Shown: positions 1-11,475 of the stretch, in pieces | Layout of the letters: every line of letters begins with the position of its first letter | How positions within the stretch are numbered: the stretch's first letter is position 1 | NCBI GenBank assembly: GCA_022559845.1 | Contig: CM040126.1 | Coordinates: forward strand, 46,804,458 to 46,868,457 | DNA: 64,000 bases | Source: Amorphophallus konjac | Lineage: Eukaryota > Streptophyta > Magnoliopsida > Alismatales > Araceae | Direction of reading: 5' to 3' | The notes under the pieces: model-generated | What the model was told of the DNA's origin: nothing | The model's database searches: none | The model's input: the letters and a program-made list of their open reading frames with translations, nothing else | Translations under genes and position numbers: made by a program

Positions 1-1
1 A

Positions 2-640
2 TAACAATGGAGCATCCATGGGTGGTGGAGTAGCTTGTGTCCTTTCCCACCAATCCGAAATCATTTTCTTTATTTCCTCTAAGGAGCGGGTTGGAGGAGG
101 GACCTTGGGGTGGACTAGCTCCTTAACTCTCGGCTCGGGTGTGAGCCTCGGCTCGGTTATAAGAGGGACTTCCACTCGGTTGGAGGTGCTTGAGTGGGTT
201 GGGATGGGAGTGCCAAGGGGAGGTTGGTTGGTGGTGCATGGGCGGGCCACTAGATTGGGGTCACTTTGGTGGGTTTGGACGGCGGTGAAGGGGTGGGATT
301 GGGTAGAGGTGTGGCCCACTTGATTGTGGGTGAGTTGGTGGGGTTGGTGAGTGGAATGACCTCCGTGGTTGGAGGTAGGTGGGCGGGGAACGTAGGCCCT
401 CCTAAGCACTCTCTTCATTTCCCACCATGACTTGATGGGCCTTAGATTCCTATCCTCCCTCCAATATTTGATGTCCCTCCAAGTTGCAGCGGCTTCCCCA
501 AAAAGTCGCCTTTTGGCAACATCGACTTGCATGGGCCCGTACATGATGTACACCTCGAAGTAATCATCCATAATGGCTTCCCATTCTAGATAGACACTCG
601 GGTCATCGGACCCGTAGAAATCCCGGGTTTCGGGTCTCGT
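2..640 (-). pseudogene. gag of chromovirus X (partial, runs off the window)
   Basis: The minus strand is open from about 640 to the window edge. It reads as a Ty3 gag N-terminal domain: DFYGSDDPSVYLEWEAIMDDYF, shown here as motifs FYGSDDPSVYLEW and MDDYF, then KSWWEMKRVLRRAYVPRP. The same block is recognisable in elements A, C and D. After it comes a proline-, threonine- and histidine-rich stretch, which resembles the non-autonomous element C more than A, and then a short acidic/basic segment (LEEIKKMISDWW). No zinc knuckle is reached before the edge. The first ATG in this frame is at 571-569, but homology extends upstream, so the true start is uncertain. Whether X has pol genes cannot be seen. 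Confidence 0.75.
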
Positions 641-1073
641 GGGGTGGTTCGGGTGGTCCTTCCATTTGAGATAGTATCGCCACCATCCCGGAGTTTGGGA
701 CTCCATGGGACACGGGAAACTAGTGGGTGGCCATGCCGACACTCGGACCAAAACACTAGACACGACACTAAGTAATGCAAAGTTGGAATGCACTAACTAA
801 TGCACACTAAGGACCCTAGACGTAAACCAAGACTCGATACGTGGCGGAGATAATTGACCCGAAGGTCACTCGCGCAAGTGTGCGGCCTTCCCGATAGGCG
901 TAACCTAACGGTCGGACAACACCTTTTTATATACCGAGTAAAGGGATGTATGCGACCCAAAAATGACTCTTTTTGTTGTTTTAAAAATGTGATGATCCTA
1001 AACACGACTTAGACCGACTAATGACTACATGACACTCTTTTTTTTTTTGAATGCAACACCCTAGACTCAACCT
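641..1073 (-). other. 5' leader of element X with conserved hairpin
   Basis: This is the untranslated leader between the primer-binding site and gag of X. It shares a block of about 100 bp (roughly 820-930) with the leaders of A (33480-33610) and C (8700-8830). Inside the block is a perfect-stem element, TAGGC-GTA-ACCTA-like at 895-907, with one G-U pair in X. Short open frames here do not agree between copies, so I treat the region as non-coding. Confidence 0.6.
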
Positions 1074-1085
1074 GCTCTGATACCA
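1074..1085 (-). other. primer-binding site of element X (tRNA-iMet type)
   Basis: On the minus strand the sequence reads TGGTATCAGAGC, three bases after the LTR end CCCGCATCA. This is the usual plant LTR-retrotransposon site complementary to the 3' end of initiator methionine tRNA. It fixes X as a minus-strand element whose 5' LTR lies at 1089-3274. Confidence 0.9.
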
Positions 1086-1088
1086 AAT

Positions 1089-3274
1089 TGATGCGGGACG
1101 GGACCACGGACACGACAAGCTAGCGGTCGTCCCTTAGCGAGGGAAGCGTCGGATGTGCACGGTTGAACAACCGGCAGTGAGCTAGGGTGGTCGGCTCTCA
1201 ATTGTGCCCGGATCGGGTCACGGGACGGTCACTCTCTCACTCGCAGCAGTGATATGATAAATTAAAAGCGAGCTAGGTAACCCTACACATGCTCTCTAGC
1301 AGCGGCATAAACAAGCATATATAGAAATAAGCGGAATGCCAAGCAAGGAGCGAATACGATACCTCCACGCGCTCGGCGTGGCGAAGATGGCACCCGGCCG
1401 AAACTCGTACTCCCGGGAACTTAATACATTAAGATTACAGCAATACAAGTAAGCCCACTCCACGCAGGGAGGTAACGGGCGACACAAGGGGGCCCGGGAG
1501 GACCAATTCCGGGTTGACGGGCGGTTTCCGGGCACGGCTTCGGCTTCGCGCGTACTCGTGCTAGTGGGGCCCACGTGTGGACCGGAGGGGTCGTGTGGGA
1601 CCTGATGCCTCCTCTGGTGTGGGTACACTTGGGAAGCGCTCCCCTAGGATGGCGAGTTGCTGGAACGACCGCCGGACGCCGGGCGGCCCTCGGACGACGC
1701 TCGCGGGAAACCGGCCACAAGTCTGCACTTGCTGTCTTCTCGCGCGCTGTCCGGCGAGATCGGCTGCTGTGATCAACCCCGTCGTCGGAATGCAACGAGC
1801 TCGGCGCCGTTGGAAAGAGGACTCCAAATACTTCGACGTAGGGGCCTTCAGAAAAAATAATCAGATACGTATATCTGACTTATGGAATTTACACCCTTGC
1901 TGTAAACAGGCCAGAACTGCAGGGGCAGGTTCTGACTTCTCTGAAAATCACCGTTGACCGGGGAGAAGACCACCGAATCTGGTGATAATCTCTTCAGAAA
2001 AGTTGAAGATCTCTGAGAGAGGAAACCGGGACTATTTTTGGTTTCTTGATTGGACAAGAAATGGATTTTTTGGGATTTTTTGAGTGGACCTGGGTCGGAT
2101 CTGGGACACTGTGGAAAAATTGCTCACAGGAACTGGTACGAAATTTGAAAAATACCTAGAGACCTTATCAAAAATTAGGAAAATTCATGGTGATAGACAT
2201 ATGTGGACAGAAGTCTCAGTAATTTTTAGAGCCCCAACAAAATTCAAAACATGGGTCGAACAAGGTAGACTCAGAACTGATGAACAGTAGACAGAACCTG
2301 AACAGAACTGAAATTTGAACTTGGACGAAATTCTAAAAATATCTAAAGGACGAATTTTTGACTGAAATTTTTTGTGGAGGTAAGGGTTCAAGAGGGGAAC
2401 CAACCCTGAAAATTGGAGCTTCAGAAGATGAGGGAAGAGAGAGGGACAACTCGGAGAAGAGAGGTCTGTCCAGAGTGGACAGAAAACCGAATTCGTCGGT
2501 GAAGACGCGTCGGCGGCGAGACGGCGGCGGCGGCGATCACCGGAGCTGCTTCAGAAGTTGGAGGGGATCAAGGGGGAGGGGATTACACTCTAGAAATGGG
2601 CTGGAGGTGGAAGAACACCAGGGAGAGAGGGGAGAGGGGCGCAAGCTTCAAGGAGGCAAATGCTCATTTCTTCTTCATTAATTCATTCAAAATGAAAATT
2701 ACAACCTTATATAGGATGCCAACCAAACTCAATCTCAACCCTTGGATCTAGGGGTTTGGATTGGATGGCTGGGATACAATGAGAATCCCACATTGAATAC
2801 ATTAGTTTAATCAAATTGACCACATGTGTTCAAACTTGGTGTAATTCCATTCAAACACAACCTAACTACAACTACCAAGCCTAATAAGGCCAAAAGAGCA
2901 TGCGCCCCCCTTCTTGGGCCAAGCCCATTCTTGGGCCAAGAGCCACTCCATATGGCATGCTAGGCATGGGCCATTCCCACTTTGATGGCCCATGAGAGGA
3001 TGGAATCCCATTTGGGCTTTAAGAGCCTTAATGACCCACTTTGAAACCAAATGGCCCAATATGAAGGAGCCATCTTAAATGGACCTTAAACATGCTACCT
3101 AGTTATGGACTCTTCCTAGAAAGAGGCCCATTGGCTTAATTAAGCCTTACAAGGATGGCCCAAAAGAAGGAAATCAAAAATTACACACTTTCAAGCTAAT
3201 ACAACCCATAAAACACACCTATACAAGCTAATACACACTAATACAATCCATAAGCTCATGATGTCCTCATCAGG
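1089..3274 (-). repeat. 5' LTR of chromovirus X
   Basis: Read on the minus strand the LTR starts TGATGAGGACATCA at 3274 and ends GTCCCGCATCA at 1089, giving a short terminal inverted repeat (TGATG/CATCA). It abuts the primer-binding site of X. Its R/U5 half is related to the LTRs of A and C (GC-rich after the TATA box, same last bases), but its U3 is different. It sits inside the U3 of A's 3' LTR, whose sequence resumes at 3275. The partner LTR and the second copy of any target duplication (GGCGC expected) lie outside the window. Confidence 0.7.
2705..2715 (-). promoter_or_regulatory. TATA box of the X LTR
   Basis: The minus strand reads CCTATATAAGG about 560 bp inside the LTR, just upstream of the stretch that is TATA-proximal in A and C as well. 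It marks the U3/R side of the LTR and transcription toward lower coordinates. Confidence 0.6.
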
Positions 3275-3668
3275 CGCCCCCTTGACTTTCAAGGTTCCTA
3301 CCTTGAATTTTATTCCCCTTTGTCTCCCACTTGGCCCACCCTTCTAGAAGCCCACCATTGGAAGGTTGACTGACCCCACATGGGCCCTAGGGATGAGGTG
3401 GATCAATGGGAAAGGGATAGGGGGGCCCGCGGGACCCGGGTGGTCCCAAATTACACATAAACCCCTGTTACAACCCAAATTACAATCCGAATAAAACACA
3501 CAATACACAAAAACAAAGTCCCAATAAACTATAAATATCGAGACTCAAGGGGGAGTCTCCAAGCTGTCTCCGAGCCAGATGGAAGCCACTGTAGCCTGGG
3601 TGGTGCTCCGCGTACGGTACCGTTGGCTCGCCGGTTCGTGCTTCTCGCTCGCTCTGGTGTCCGCACCA
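3275..3668 (-). repeat. start of the 3' LTR of chromovirus A (cut by X)
   Basis: This 394-bp block is nearly the same as the beginning of A's 5' LTR at 35618-36011. On the minus strand both begin TGGTGCGGACACCAG. The match stops abruptly at 3275, where X begins with TG. The rest of this LTR should lie left of the window beyond X. The end of A's polyprotein frame (3545-3668) lies inside it. Confidence 0.85.
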
Positions 3669-5044
3669 ATTCTCCCTGGGTGGGAGAAACTCGACCATGT
3701 CGAGTAAGGGTCAGCATCGCTCTGGTAGCGCTCCAATAGGTCCGGATCTATCCGCTGCAACTCTCCACGGGTGATCCAAGTATCCTCGGTGGCGGGTCGC
3801 CCTCTCCAACGCACTAGGTAGCGTGGGTAAGATCCACTCCTGGTAAATGTCACCTGCTCATGCAGTATCTGATCAATATGCCCTCGCTGCTGTAAAAATA
3901 TCACTGGTGGTGGACACTCAGGTGTGGGATCACTCTCAATGGGAGGAGATGGCTCAAAAGGCTCACTAGGGATCACTGCTGGGTCCCTATATGCAACTAG
4001 ATCCGACACATTGAAAGTTGAGCTTATACCATATTCCTCGGGCAAGTCCACAATATATGCATTGGATCCAACATGTTTCAACACTCTAAATGGACCGGCT
4101 CCGCGAGCTTGCAATTTCTTTACGGTTCCAGAGGGAAACCGTTCAGGTCTTACCCTGATCATGACATATTCACCCTCTTGGAACTCACGGTGGTGTCGAT
4201 GGGCATCGGCTAACTCCTTATAGCGTGCATTGCTGGTCTCAATGTGATGACGGATGTCGTCATGCAAACTCCTAACATGCCTAGCAAAAGACTCGGCAGA
4301 CTCAGACGCTCGTGCGTGAATGGGCATGGGAACAAGATCCACTGTCTTCCTAGGCCTACGACCTGTGGCAATCTCGAATGGACTCATACCGGTAGACCTG
4401 TTAACCGAATCATTATAAGCAAATTCTGCCAATGGTAATATAAGATCCCAATCCCCTAGACGATCCCGGACAAGACACCTCAAAAGGTCACCCAGACTCC
4501 TATTGACCACCTCGGTCTGACCATCTGTCTAGGGATGATATGCAGTGAAAAACTTGAGGTGAGTACCCAACATATGCCACAGTGTCTTCCAGAAATAACT
4601 GGTGAATCTAACATCATGGTCAGACACTATGGTACGAGGCAATCCGAACTTGCACACCACATGAGTAAGAAATAGGCGGGCTACCCTCGAAGCATCCGAA
4701 GTCTTCGAGCAGGGAATGAAAAGGGCCATCTTCGAGAATCGGTCAACAACCACATAGACCGAGTCATGCTTCCTAGAGGTACGTGGCAATCCCAAAACAA
4801 AATCCATGCTAACATCATGCCACGGGGCATCAGGCATGGGAAGAGGAGTATAAAGGCCCGAGCTTTGTTTCTTCATTTTGGCCGTAGCACATGTACGGCA
4901 CTGAGCCACTATATGAGCAACATCATGCTTCAAGCTCGGCCAATAAAATCTATGCTCAACAGCCTCGATAGTCTTGTTCCGACCAAAGTGGCCGGCTAGA
5001 CCTCCCGCATGTAGTTCCCAGACTAAGAAGTCTCAAACCGAAGT
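3545..5044 (-). pseudogene. integrase and chromodomain of chromovirus A
   Basis: This is the C-terminal part of A's Ty3 polyprotein. In order it shows the integrase zinc-binding region (HAGGLAGHFGRNKT, then CRTCATAK), the catalytic core with Asp in MDFVLGLP (near 4800), Asp in VSDHDVRF (near 4620) and Glu in TEVVNRS (near 4505), the C-terminal SH3-like part (GAGPFRVLKHVGSNAY) and a chromodomain (YPRYLVRWRGRPATEDTW). The chromodomain defines the chromovirus group and is thought to guide integration to heterochromatin. Breaks are TAG at 4529-4531, where the family has Gln in HPQTDGQTE, TGA at 5033-5035 and TAA at 5045-5047. The frame ends inside the 3' LTR at 3545. It is not functional as it stands. 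Confidence 0.93.
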
Positions 5045-5047
5045 TTA

Positions 5048-5888
5048 GGGAACACAAAGCCTGCCTCCTCGAAAGAGGTAACCCTCCTGAAGCACATAAT
5101 CATCAAGGTCTCTCATGGGTCCGGCCTGGAGAGCGGTGTAAGTCTGACCGAAGTCAGGATAGTCAACATAGGCCTTTCTCATCTTCTCTAACCCTATGAC
5201 CTCGGCACTCATGGTCGTCAGCAGACAAGCACGCCGACTCAAGGCATCTGCTACCTTGTTCTCCACTCCAGCCTTATGTTAAAGCACAAATGTGTACTGC
5301 TGGAGATACTCAACCCATCGGTTGTGACGCGCATTAAGCTTCTTTTGGGAATGGAGGAACCTCAAGGCCTCATGATCGGAGTACAAGATAAACTTCTGAT
5401 GTAAAAGATAGTGCCTCTAATGCCTAAGAGCCTGAACAACTGCGTAGAATTCCTTATCATAAGTGGAGTATCGCAGTTTTACGTCATTCAGCTTCTCACT
5501 GAAATATGCGACCGGGTGGGCCTCCTGACTCAACACTCCTCCTATCCCAACACCCGACGCATCACAAGAGACCTCAAACACCTTCGAGAAATCTGGCAAT
5601 CGAAGGATAGGTGTCTGGGTCATGAGCTCCTTGATGTCCTTGAAGGCAGCAGCAGCGGCCTTCGTCCATACAAACGTGCCCTTCCGAATATAGTCCGTGA
5701 TCGGGGCAATGACGGAGCTAAATCCACGGATGAAACGACGGTAGAACGTCGCAAGGCCATGGAAGCTGCGGACATCATGGACCGTACGGGGTTCCGGCCA
5801 CTCAACAATGGCCCGGACCTTCTCCGGATCGGCGGAGACCCCAGTACTAGACACAATAAAACCCAAGAAGGTAAGCTGAGGTGTCATG
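5048..5888 (-). pseudogene. reverse transcriptase thumb and RNase H of chromovirus A (second half)
   Basis: The frame resumes directly at the B insertion site with [17 protein letters not shown], the block that follows the RT palm in Ty3 elements, then the thumb/connection ([16 protein letters not shown]) and RNase H ([33 protein letters not shown]). TAG at 5417-5419 replaces the Trp usual in RHWRHYL, and TAA at 5279-5281 breaks the stretch before NKVADALSRR. The first half of the same gene is at 30578-32097, 24.7 kb away, separated by element B. Loss of function is certain from the insertion alone. Confidence 0.93.
5884..5888. repeat. target-site duplication of element B (left copy)
   Basis: TCATG occurs here directly before the B LTR start and again at 30573-30577 directly after the B LTR end. 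A's RT frame continues across the two copies once one is removed, which confirms the insertion point. Confidence 0.95.
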
Positions 5889-6285
5889 TGTTGTGCCCCT
5901 GTGGTTTTGATGATTGGTTTTGATGTGAGTCAAACACTGTGAGTCACCATGCGATGTTCAGTCATTTTGTCAGATCATAAAGCATTCATATATATACATC
6001 TGTAAGGTCCATGCATTTTCCTGTCATACATCTAGTCATGGTTTAAAGTCTATACATCGCTTGTATATGAGGTCCTGTCTGCACGCTATAAAGTCCATAC
6101 ATTGCCTCGCTATAAAGTCCATACATTGCCTTGTAGCATGCACGCACACACAAGTCTATACATTGCCTTGTAGCATGCACGCACACACATAAGTCTATAC
6201 ATTGGCTGGTTGCTGTAACACACAAGTCTATACATTGTTGCATCATGTGCCTTATGCATATAAAGTCTGTACATCATATGCATAG
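5889..6285 (+). repeat. 5' LTR of B, first part
   Basis: This part runs from TGTTGTGCCCCTG to the CATAG target site of element C. It matches 28066-28464 of the 3' LTR with scattered substitutions and carries the first copies of the AAGTCTATACAT motif. Confidence 0.95.
6281..6285. repeat. target-site duplication of element C (left copy)
   Basis: CATAG precedes C here and follows it at 21102-21106. The intact B 3' LTR has a single CATAG at the equivalent place. Confidence 0.95.
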
Positions 6286-8561
6286 TGGTGCGGACACCCG
6301 AGCAGTTGAGAGGCGCGATACGCCAAGCCACCGGTACCGCACACGGAGCACGACTCGAGCCACTTCAGCGTCCATCTAGCTCGGAGACAGCCTGGAGACT
6401 CCCCCTTGAGTCCCTACATTTATCATATTTGTTTAGACTTTATTTGTGTGTAATGTGTGTTTGTTTCATTTTATTCGGTTTGTAATTTTGATTGTAAGAG
6501 GGGTTTATTTGTGAAATGGGACCCCCGGGTCCCACGCCCCCCCCAGACCCCTCCCATTGATCCACCTCAGCCTAGGGCCCCATGTGGGGTCAGTCAACAT
6601 TTCAAATGGAGGCATCTAGAAGAGTTGAATGGTAAAAGACACATGGGAGACAATTGGACTTCAAAGTCCAAGGTAGGCTACCTACCATGTCATCCATGTC
6701 TCCCCTTGGTCAATAGGCCGCCCCCCCTTGAATATTTTTATTTATTTTTTTATGTTAGTCACATCTAATCCAAGCCATCCATTCCCCATCCCTATATCCA
6801 ATGGTGGAGATTGGATTTGATGTGTAGCCTATAAAGCTTGTATTTTCCCATTTGGATGAATTAATGAAGAAGAAAACTGATGAATTTTGTTGGAGCAGCC
6901 TTGGCCGCCCCCGTCCTCTCTCCTCCCTCTCCCCCTTGCAGCTGTGAAGGTTGCCCTTTGGAGGTGTGACTCCTCCCCTATCAGTTCCGGTCGCCGTCGC
7001 CGCCGCCACGAGCCGTCACCGCACCGCCATCGTGTTCGTCGGAGTTCTGCCATCCACCTGTAGCAACAACTTCCACGAACTTCTGTTATCCGCCACGACA
7101 TCCTTTTGAGCTGGGATTTTGAGGGCGTGTTCCAGAGGTCCCCTCCAGCTCTCAAAAACATTGGTTTGGTCTCTTGATCCCGAAATCCAATTTTCCATTT
7201 TCGTTTTCCATTCCATTTCATATCTGGCTGATTTCTGTCTAGATCCTCCTCCACCCTAAATTTCCTATCTCCGACCCACCTTTTGATTTTTTTCTGGAGC
7301 TCCCAAATTTACTGGGGGTTCTGTTCACCTTCCTCTCCATCCCCAATTTTTCTTAGAATTTCGGGAGATCATCTCATCATTTATAAAATTCATCCTCAGG
7401 TCCATCTACAGTGCTGTCAGCCAGTTTCCAGATCCGACCACCTGTCAGTGTAAAATCCATAAAAATTCATGGCCTCAACTAATCCTTCCAAAAAAATTAT
7501 TCCCTTTTTTCTTGTTCAAATCTCCACAACTTTCAAGAATAGTTCGAAGTCTGAATCTATGGTCTACTAGGTAGTAAAAGGTAACTCTCAGAAAAGTTCC
7601 CTGCTGATCTAAGTGTTCGGGTACTGTACAATAGAAACTTCAAAATTCAACAAAGTCTAGATCCGTGCAGATCCAGCAGATCTCTCTAGGCCTAGATTGA
7701 AGGAATTCAAGAGAGCTTTCCAACGATAGCTCCTGTGCCCCGATCCGACATCGGGATTGATTGCAGCGGCCGATCTCGCCGGAGCGCGCGCCGGAAAACA
7801 GAACCGGAAATCAGTGGACAGCAACTTCAAGAGTTGGAGATCGGAGCCGATCGGCCACCGATGGGTGTTTCCAGCCGACCACCTTCCAGGGAGGCGCGTC
7901 CCCAGGGGTCCCCATCACAGCGGGCCCCACCCCAGCAGGCCGGGAGGACAGCGCCATCCGTGGGCCCCACAGACCCGTAGATCGCGCCGTCCGGACAGCA
8001 CTTTAGACGCGTGTTCGGCATCGCTGGGCGACATCAAGATGCTGCCCATCAACCCGATTCGCGTGATTCCCGGGCCCCGCATGTGACCTTTTACCTCCCT
8101 GCATGGAGTGGGTCAAATATTTGTACCGCTGTAAAATTATTTAACCGGGAGTCCGTAAATCGGCCGGGGTTATCTTCGCCACGCCGGGTGTGTGGAGGTA
8201 ACGGTCTAAACTTCTCGGTGTTACTTTGCTTAGCTAGTATATGGTCGTATGCCACTGCGAGAGTGTAGGTTCCTAGCCCGTGTGTTCATGTCGCCGCTGT
8301 GAGTGTGAGAGTGACCCGTCCCGCGACTCGATCCGAGTCCGGAAGTTGAGTCAGACTACCTTAAACTCTTCCGGTTCCTTAACCGCGCACGATCCACGCT
8401 TTCCCTCGCCTGGGATGATGAGTGAGTTTGCACTTTTGTTAGCAACGTGTAGCCCAGAGGAGCTCTTAGTGTCGAGGTGAGGTCGCTCTAGTAGTCGTGT
8501 CATTACTGGTCGAGTCGTGTCCGTCTCATATAGCGTCGTCTCCTCAGTCCGTCCCGCATCA
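6286..8561 (+). repeat. 5' LTR of C
   Basis: The LTR starts TGGTGCGGACACC and ends GTCCCGCATCA, with near-complementary 8-bp termini. It aligns end to end with 18836-21101, differing by a few percent by eye. The first 90 bp or so correspond to the last codons of the integrase/chromodomain frame, as in the 3' LTR. Confidence 0.95.
6830..6836 (+). promoter_or_regulatory. TATA box of the C 5' LTR
   Basis: TATAAAG lies 545 bp into the LTR, followed by a GC-rich R/U5. The same sequence is at 19380-19386 in the 3' LTR. Confidence 0.55.
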
Positions 8562-8564
8562 GTT

Positions 8565-8576
8565 TGGTATCAGAGC
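8565..8576 (+). other. primer-binding site of C (tRNA-iMet type)
   Basis: TGGTATCAGAGC lies three bases after the LTR end. Confidence 0.92.
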
Positions 8577-8901
8577 GAGTTGAGTCTAGGGTAGTCTTGC
8601 ATAAGTTTTGCATGTATCATGGTCTAAGTCGAGTCTAGGATCATCATTATTTTCAAAAAAAAAGTGTATTTTAAAATTACATTTTTCATCCCGATAACCC
8701 GGTATATCAAAAGGTGTTGTCCGAACGTTAGGCTACGCCTATCGGGAGGGCCGAACACTTGCGCGAGTGATCTTCGGATCGGTTATCTCCGCCACGTACC
8801 AGATATTGGTTAGGTCTAAGAGCATCATCTAGTGTGTGCTTGCATTAGTCGGTTTATCTTGTCTCTTGTCATCATGCCCATCTTGTAGTTCCGAGTTTCC
8901 A
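8577..8901 (+). other. leader of C with conserved hairpin
   Basis: The leader shares about 100 bp with those of A and X. A perfect 5-bp stem with a 3-base loop, TAGGCTACGCCTA, is at 8729-8741. The region is non-coding and a candidate RNA packaging or dimerisation signal by position only. Confidence 0.55.
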
Positions 8902-9429
8902 ATGGACTCCCGGTCGTCCAGGCGATATGACCGTTGGTCCACCCATGGGCTTGGCAACCATCCTCTCCGCTTCTATAGGCCTGAATCCTCAGATTTTTTT
9001 GGCTCCAATGACCCGGGCATCTACCTCAAGTAGGAGGCCACCATGGACACCTACTTTGATTGTTATACTATGTTCGAGACAATGCAATTCTCTTTCGCCA
9101 AAGAGCGGCTTCTTCATGAGGCTGTTTAAAAGTGGGATTACATCGAAAGAATGAGAGAGGTTAGGAGGCAATGGCCCATCGAGTCATGGTGGGACATGAA
9201 GAGAGAGCTTAGGAAGGTCTACGTGCCCCAACCAGTCACCTCCAACCGGCCCCACCCAATCACTTCCAACCAAGTGGGTCCTAGTTGGAGGCAAAGAGCC
9301 CCACACGTAGATGAGCCAAGACCCAATCGTAGGACGGTTGACTACGGGCGAGTCCACCATGATATCCCTATTCCAACCCACTCTGTTGCCGAACTTATGC
9401 AAATGATTTTAGACTGGTTGGATGGGGTG
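8902..9429 (+). pseudogene. gag of element C, 5' half
   Basis: From ATG 8902 the frame reads MDSRSSRRYD, then the retrotransposon gag block (FFGSNDPGIYLK, MDTYFDCYTMF, SWWDMKRELRKVYVPQP) and a proline/asparagine-rich tail. TAG at 9031-9033 and TAA at 9127-9129 interrupt it. The frame is then cut by the D insertion after 9429 and resumes in phase at 17068. No zinc knuckle is seen. Homology to gag of X and D is clear from the shared W and Y positions. Confidence 0.85.
9425..9429. repeat. target-site duplication of element D (left copy)
   Basis: GGGTG here is repeated at 17063-17067, immediately outside the D LTR ends. Removing D and one copy restores C's gag reading frame. Confidence 0.95.
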
Positions 9430-10819
9430 TGATGTGACACAACCTCGGACCTAATGCAAGCAAGCACAATCGCAATCTAAATGGGCCAATTTGGGCCGCC
9501 GCTCTCTCGTCACTCACCCAAGCCCGGGGTAACTTGGCAATGCCAAGGTGAGGTTGAGGGGTTGGGCCCTTTCTGGTAGAGGGCCAGCAAGGCCAAGGTT
9601 TGATTCCCAATGGATTTGGAAGCCCAATTCAACGGGGCCGACGAAGTGCCGAAGGCACCGGTTGCACTCTTCCCACGGTGATCACTCAAGGCAATGGGGC
9701 TTGAGGATCGGGCTCTCACTCGCATAACCAGCGGAATTAGAACTAATATTGAAAGACAAGCACTAAGTGGAGTGAAGGTTTGAGCACTTACTCGACCGGT
9801 TTGAAGAAACCGGTCCCGGTCGGAGACGAGGGCGAGCGGGGAGGCGAGTGGATCCCCACACGCCGCGGCGGTGTCGCTTGACCTGCCCAAACAAATTACA
9901 CCACTACACCTCTCGCAGGAGGGGGAACTTGGGGTGGGGGTTAATGATATTACATCAATACTACCTCCACGCAGGGAGGGGCCTTCAGCCGGCCAAGCGG
10001 GGTGGGGAAACCAAAGCAAAGAACGAGGAACAAGGGTGGACGCCGAATCTGCCTGCTATCTGCGAACCAGATAGAGGGTCGGTGTTGCTATTGTAGATCT
10101 TGCTCAGGAATTTCTCTGATGGCGAGACTGGCGGAGAAATCTTCATAACAGGAAGGGGAATGCCTCAGAATTTTTGTAAATTCTTCTGGAGTCTCTGCAG
10201 GTCGGGGCAGGAGCTTGAACAGGGCCTCTGTTTCTTGGACTAGCAGGGGCAGGTCACCAACAGTAGGATGCAGAGGCTGTCCTGGCCGCTCCCGAACTCC
10301 AAATTTGATGCCGTCAGTGCCGTTAGAACCGTGGGTGAGTCCTCTTTGCAGAAAAAGAAACGGGGATGCCAGAAGAGAACGGAGACGATCTGTGGAGCCA
10401 GAAGAGTGAGGAGGTGTCGATGCAGACTGGGGAAGGCAGAGCCGCGCGACCGTGGAAGAAAATTGGTAACTTCTGTTCCCAGATGCTGAATGGGCTTCTG
10501 CTTCTTGATTCTGAAAGTAGACAGGCCGATGAAGAACTTTGAAGAAGAACTTGAGGACTGATTCCTTCGGGGTTCGTCGTGGCAGAGCTTCTAATCTGGC
10601 TCAGGTCCTCAGCCGAGGTAGAACCGCGCAGCTGTGGGAGAATGGACCTCCTGGACGACTCAGAGATCGGAAGAAGACGAAACCACTTCGGTTGCGAAGG
10701 CGACTGGCAGACGCTTCCGACGATGGCTCTTGGGTCTTCAAACTCGTCCGGAGGAGGTCGTGGTGGCCGCTGAAGGTTGCTGGTCTGCTGTAGATCTTCA
10801 GTTGAGAGCTGTAGGTTGA

Positions 10820-11330
10820 TGATGATGGGGGGGAATGGGGTATATGGGAGGGGAAATGGGGGTGGATGAGTGTGGGGAAAGCCCGGGCTGTGAGGGGGTC
10901 TAGGAGGGGGTGTTCTAAGGTGGGGAAGGGAAGAATGGGGTCTGGAAGGGGGTCTAACAGGTGGTGGGAGGAGGAGCTACGAATTTGGGAAGGTGGGTGA
11001 GAGGAGAAAGTGAGGGGGGGGGCACAAGTGAGTGGAGGGAAGGGTGGATTTCAAATTTGAAATGGCCTTGGAAGTTGTGGGGTTGTGTGGGGAAGGGGTT
11101 GATTGTGTTGGAATGGGGAAAGTGGTGTTGGAATGTGGAAGATGGTGTTGGAATGGTGAGGGATCTCTTGGGACTAGGGGGGTGGAGTAATGGAGGCCAT
11201 GGGGAAGTGGAGGGCTTTAATGATGGTAGGTGGGGGTTGAGGTGGTTGGGAAGGGAGGAGAGAGAAGAAAATTCGAAATTGGGTGTTGAGGAGAGAGAAA
11301 GTGGAGTGAAAAAGAGGGATTAAGAGAGGG
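10820..11330 (+). repeat. G-run cluster in D 3' LTR
   Basis: The plus strand carries dozens of runs of three to eight G within about 500 bp, for example around 10825-10990, with very few C. The same tract is at about 16100-16620 in the other LTR. It lies just downstream of the minus-strand TATA box, so the G-rich strand is the template. It could fold into G-quadruplexes. Confidence 0.6.
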
Positions 11331-11467
11331 AAGGGTGGGGAATCTCTCCCCTAGGGTTTCTCACCCAAAAAATGTTGGAATCACTCCACTAAACTAAGCT
11401 TTGGACTCTCAAATGGCATTTTTTTCATTGATTGATTCATTACCTCCAAATGAAGGAAATGGGGCCC

Positions 11468-11475
11468 TATATATA
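11468..11475 (-). promoter_or_regulatory. TATA box of D 3' LTR
   Basis: TATATATA lies about 310 bp into the LTR in the minus direction. It is repeated at 16747-16754 in the 5' LTR. Confidence 0.6.

Noticed and set aside
18..323. Plus-strand open frame of about 100 residues
   Set aside because: It is antisense to the gag frame of X, which has clear homology; composition is that of a shadow frame.
640..700. Minus-strand peptide YYLKWKDHP just upstream of X gag, resembling a chromodomain core
   Set aside because: Only nine residues match and no further chromodomain residues follow; treated as chance.
1..3668. A tandem three-LTR array formed by recombination between A and X
   Set aside because: The boundary at 3275 has a TG start and the LTR termini of X fit a normal insertion, which needs no extra event. 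Not fully excluded.
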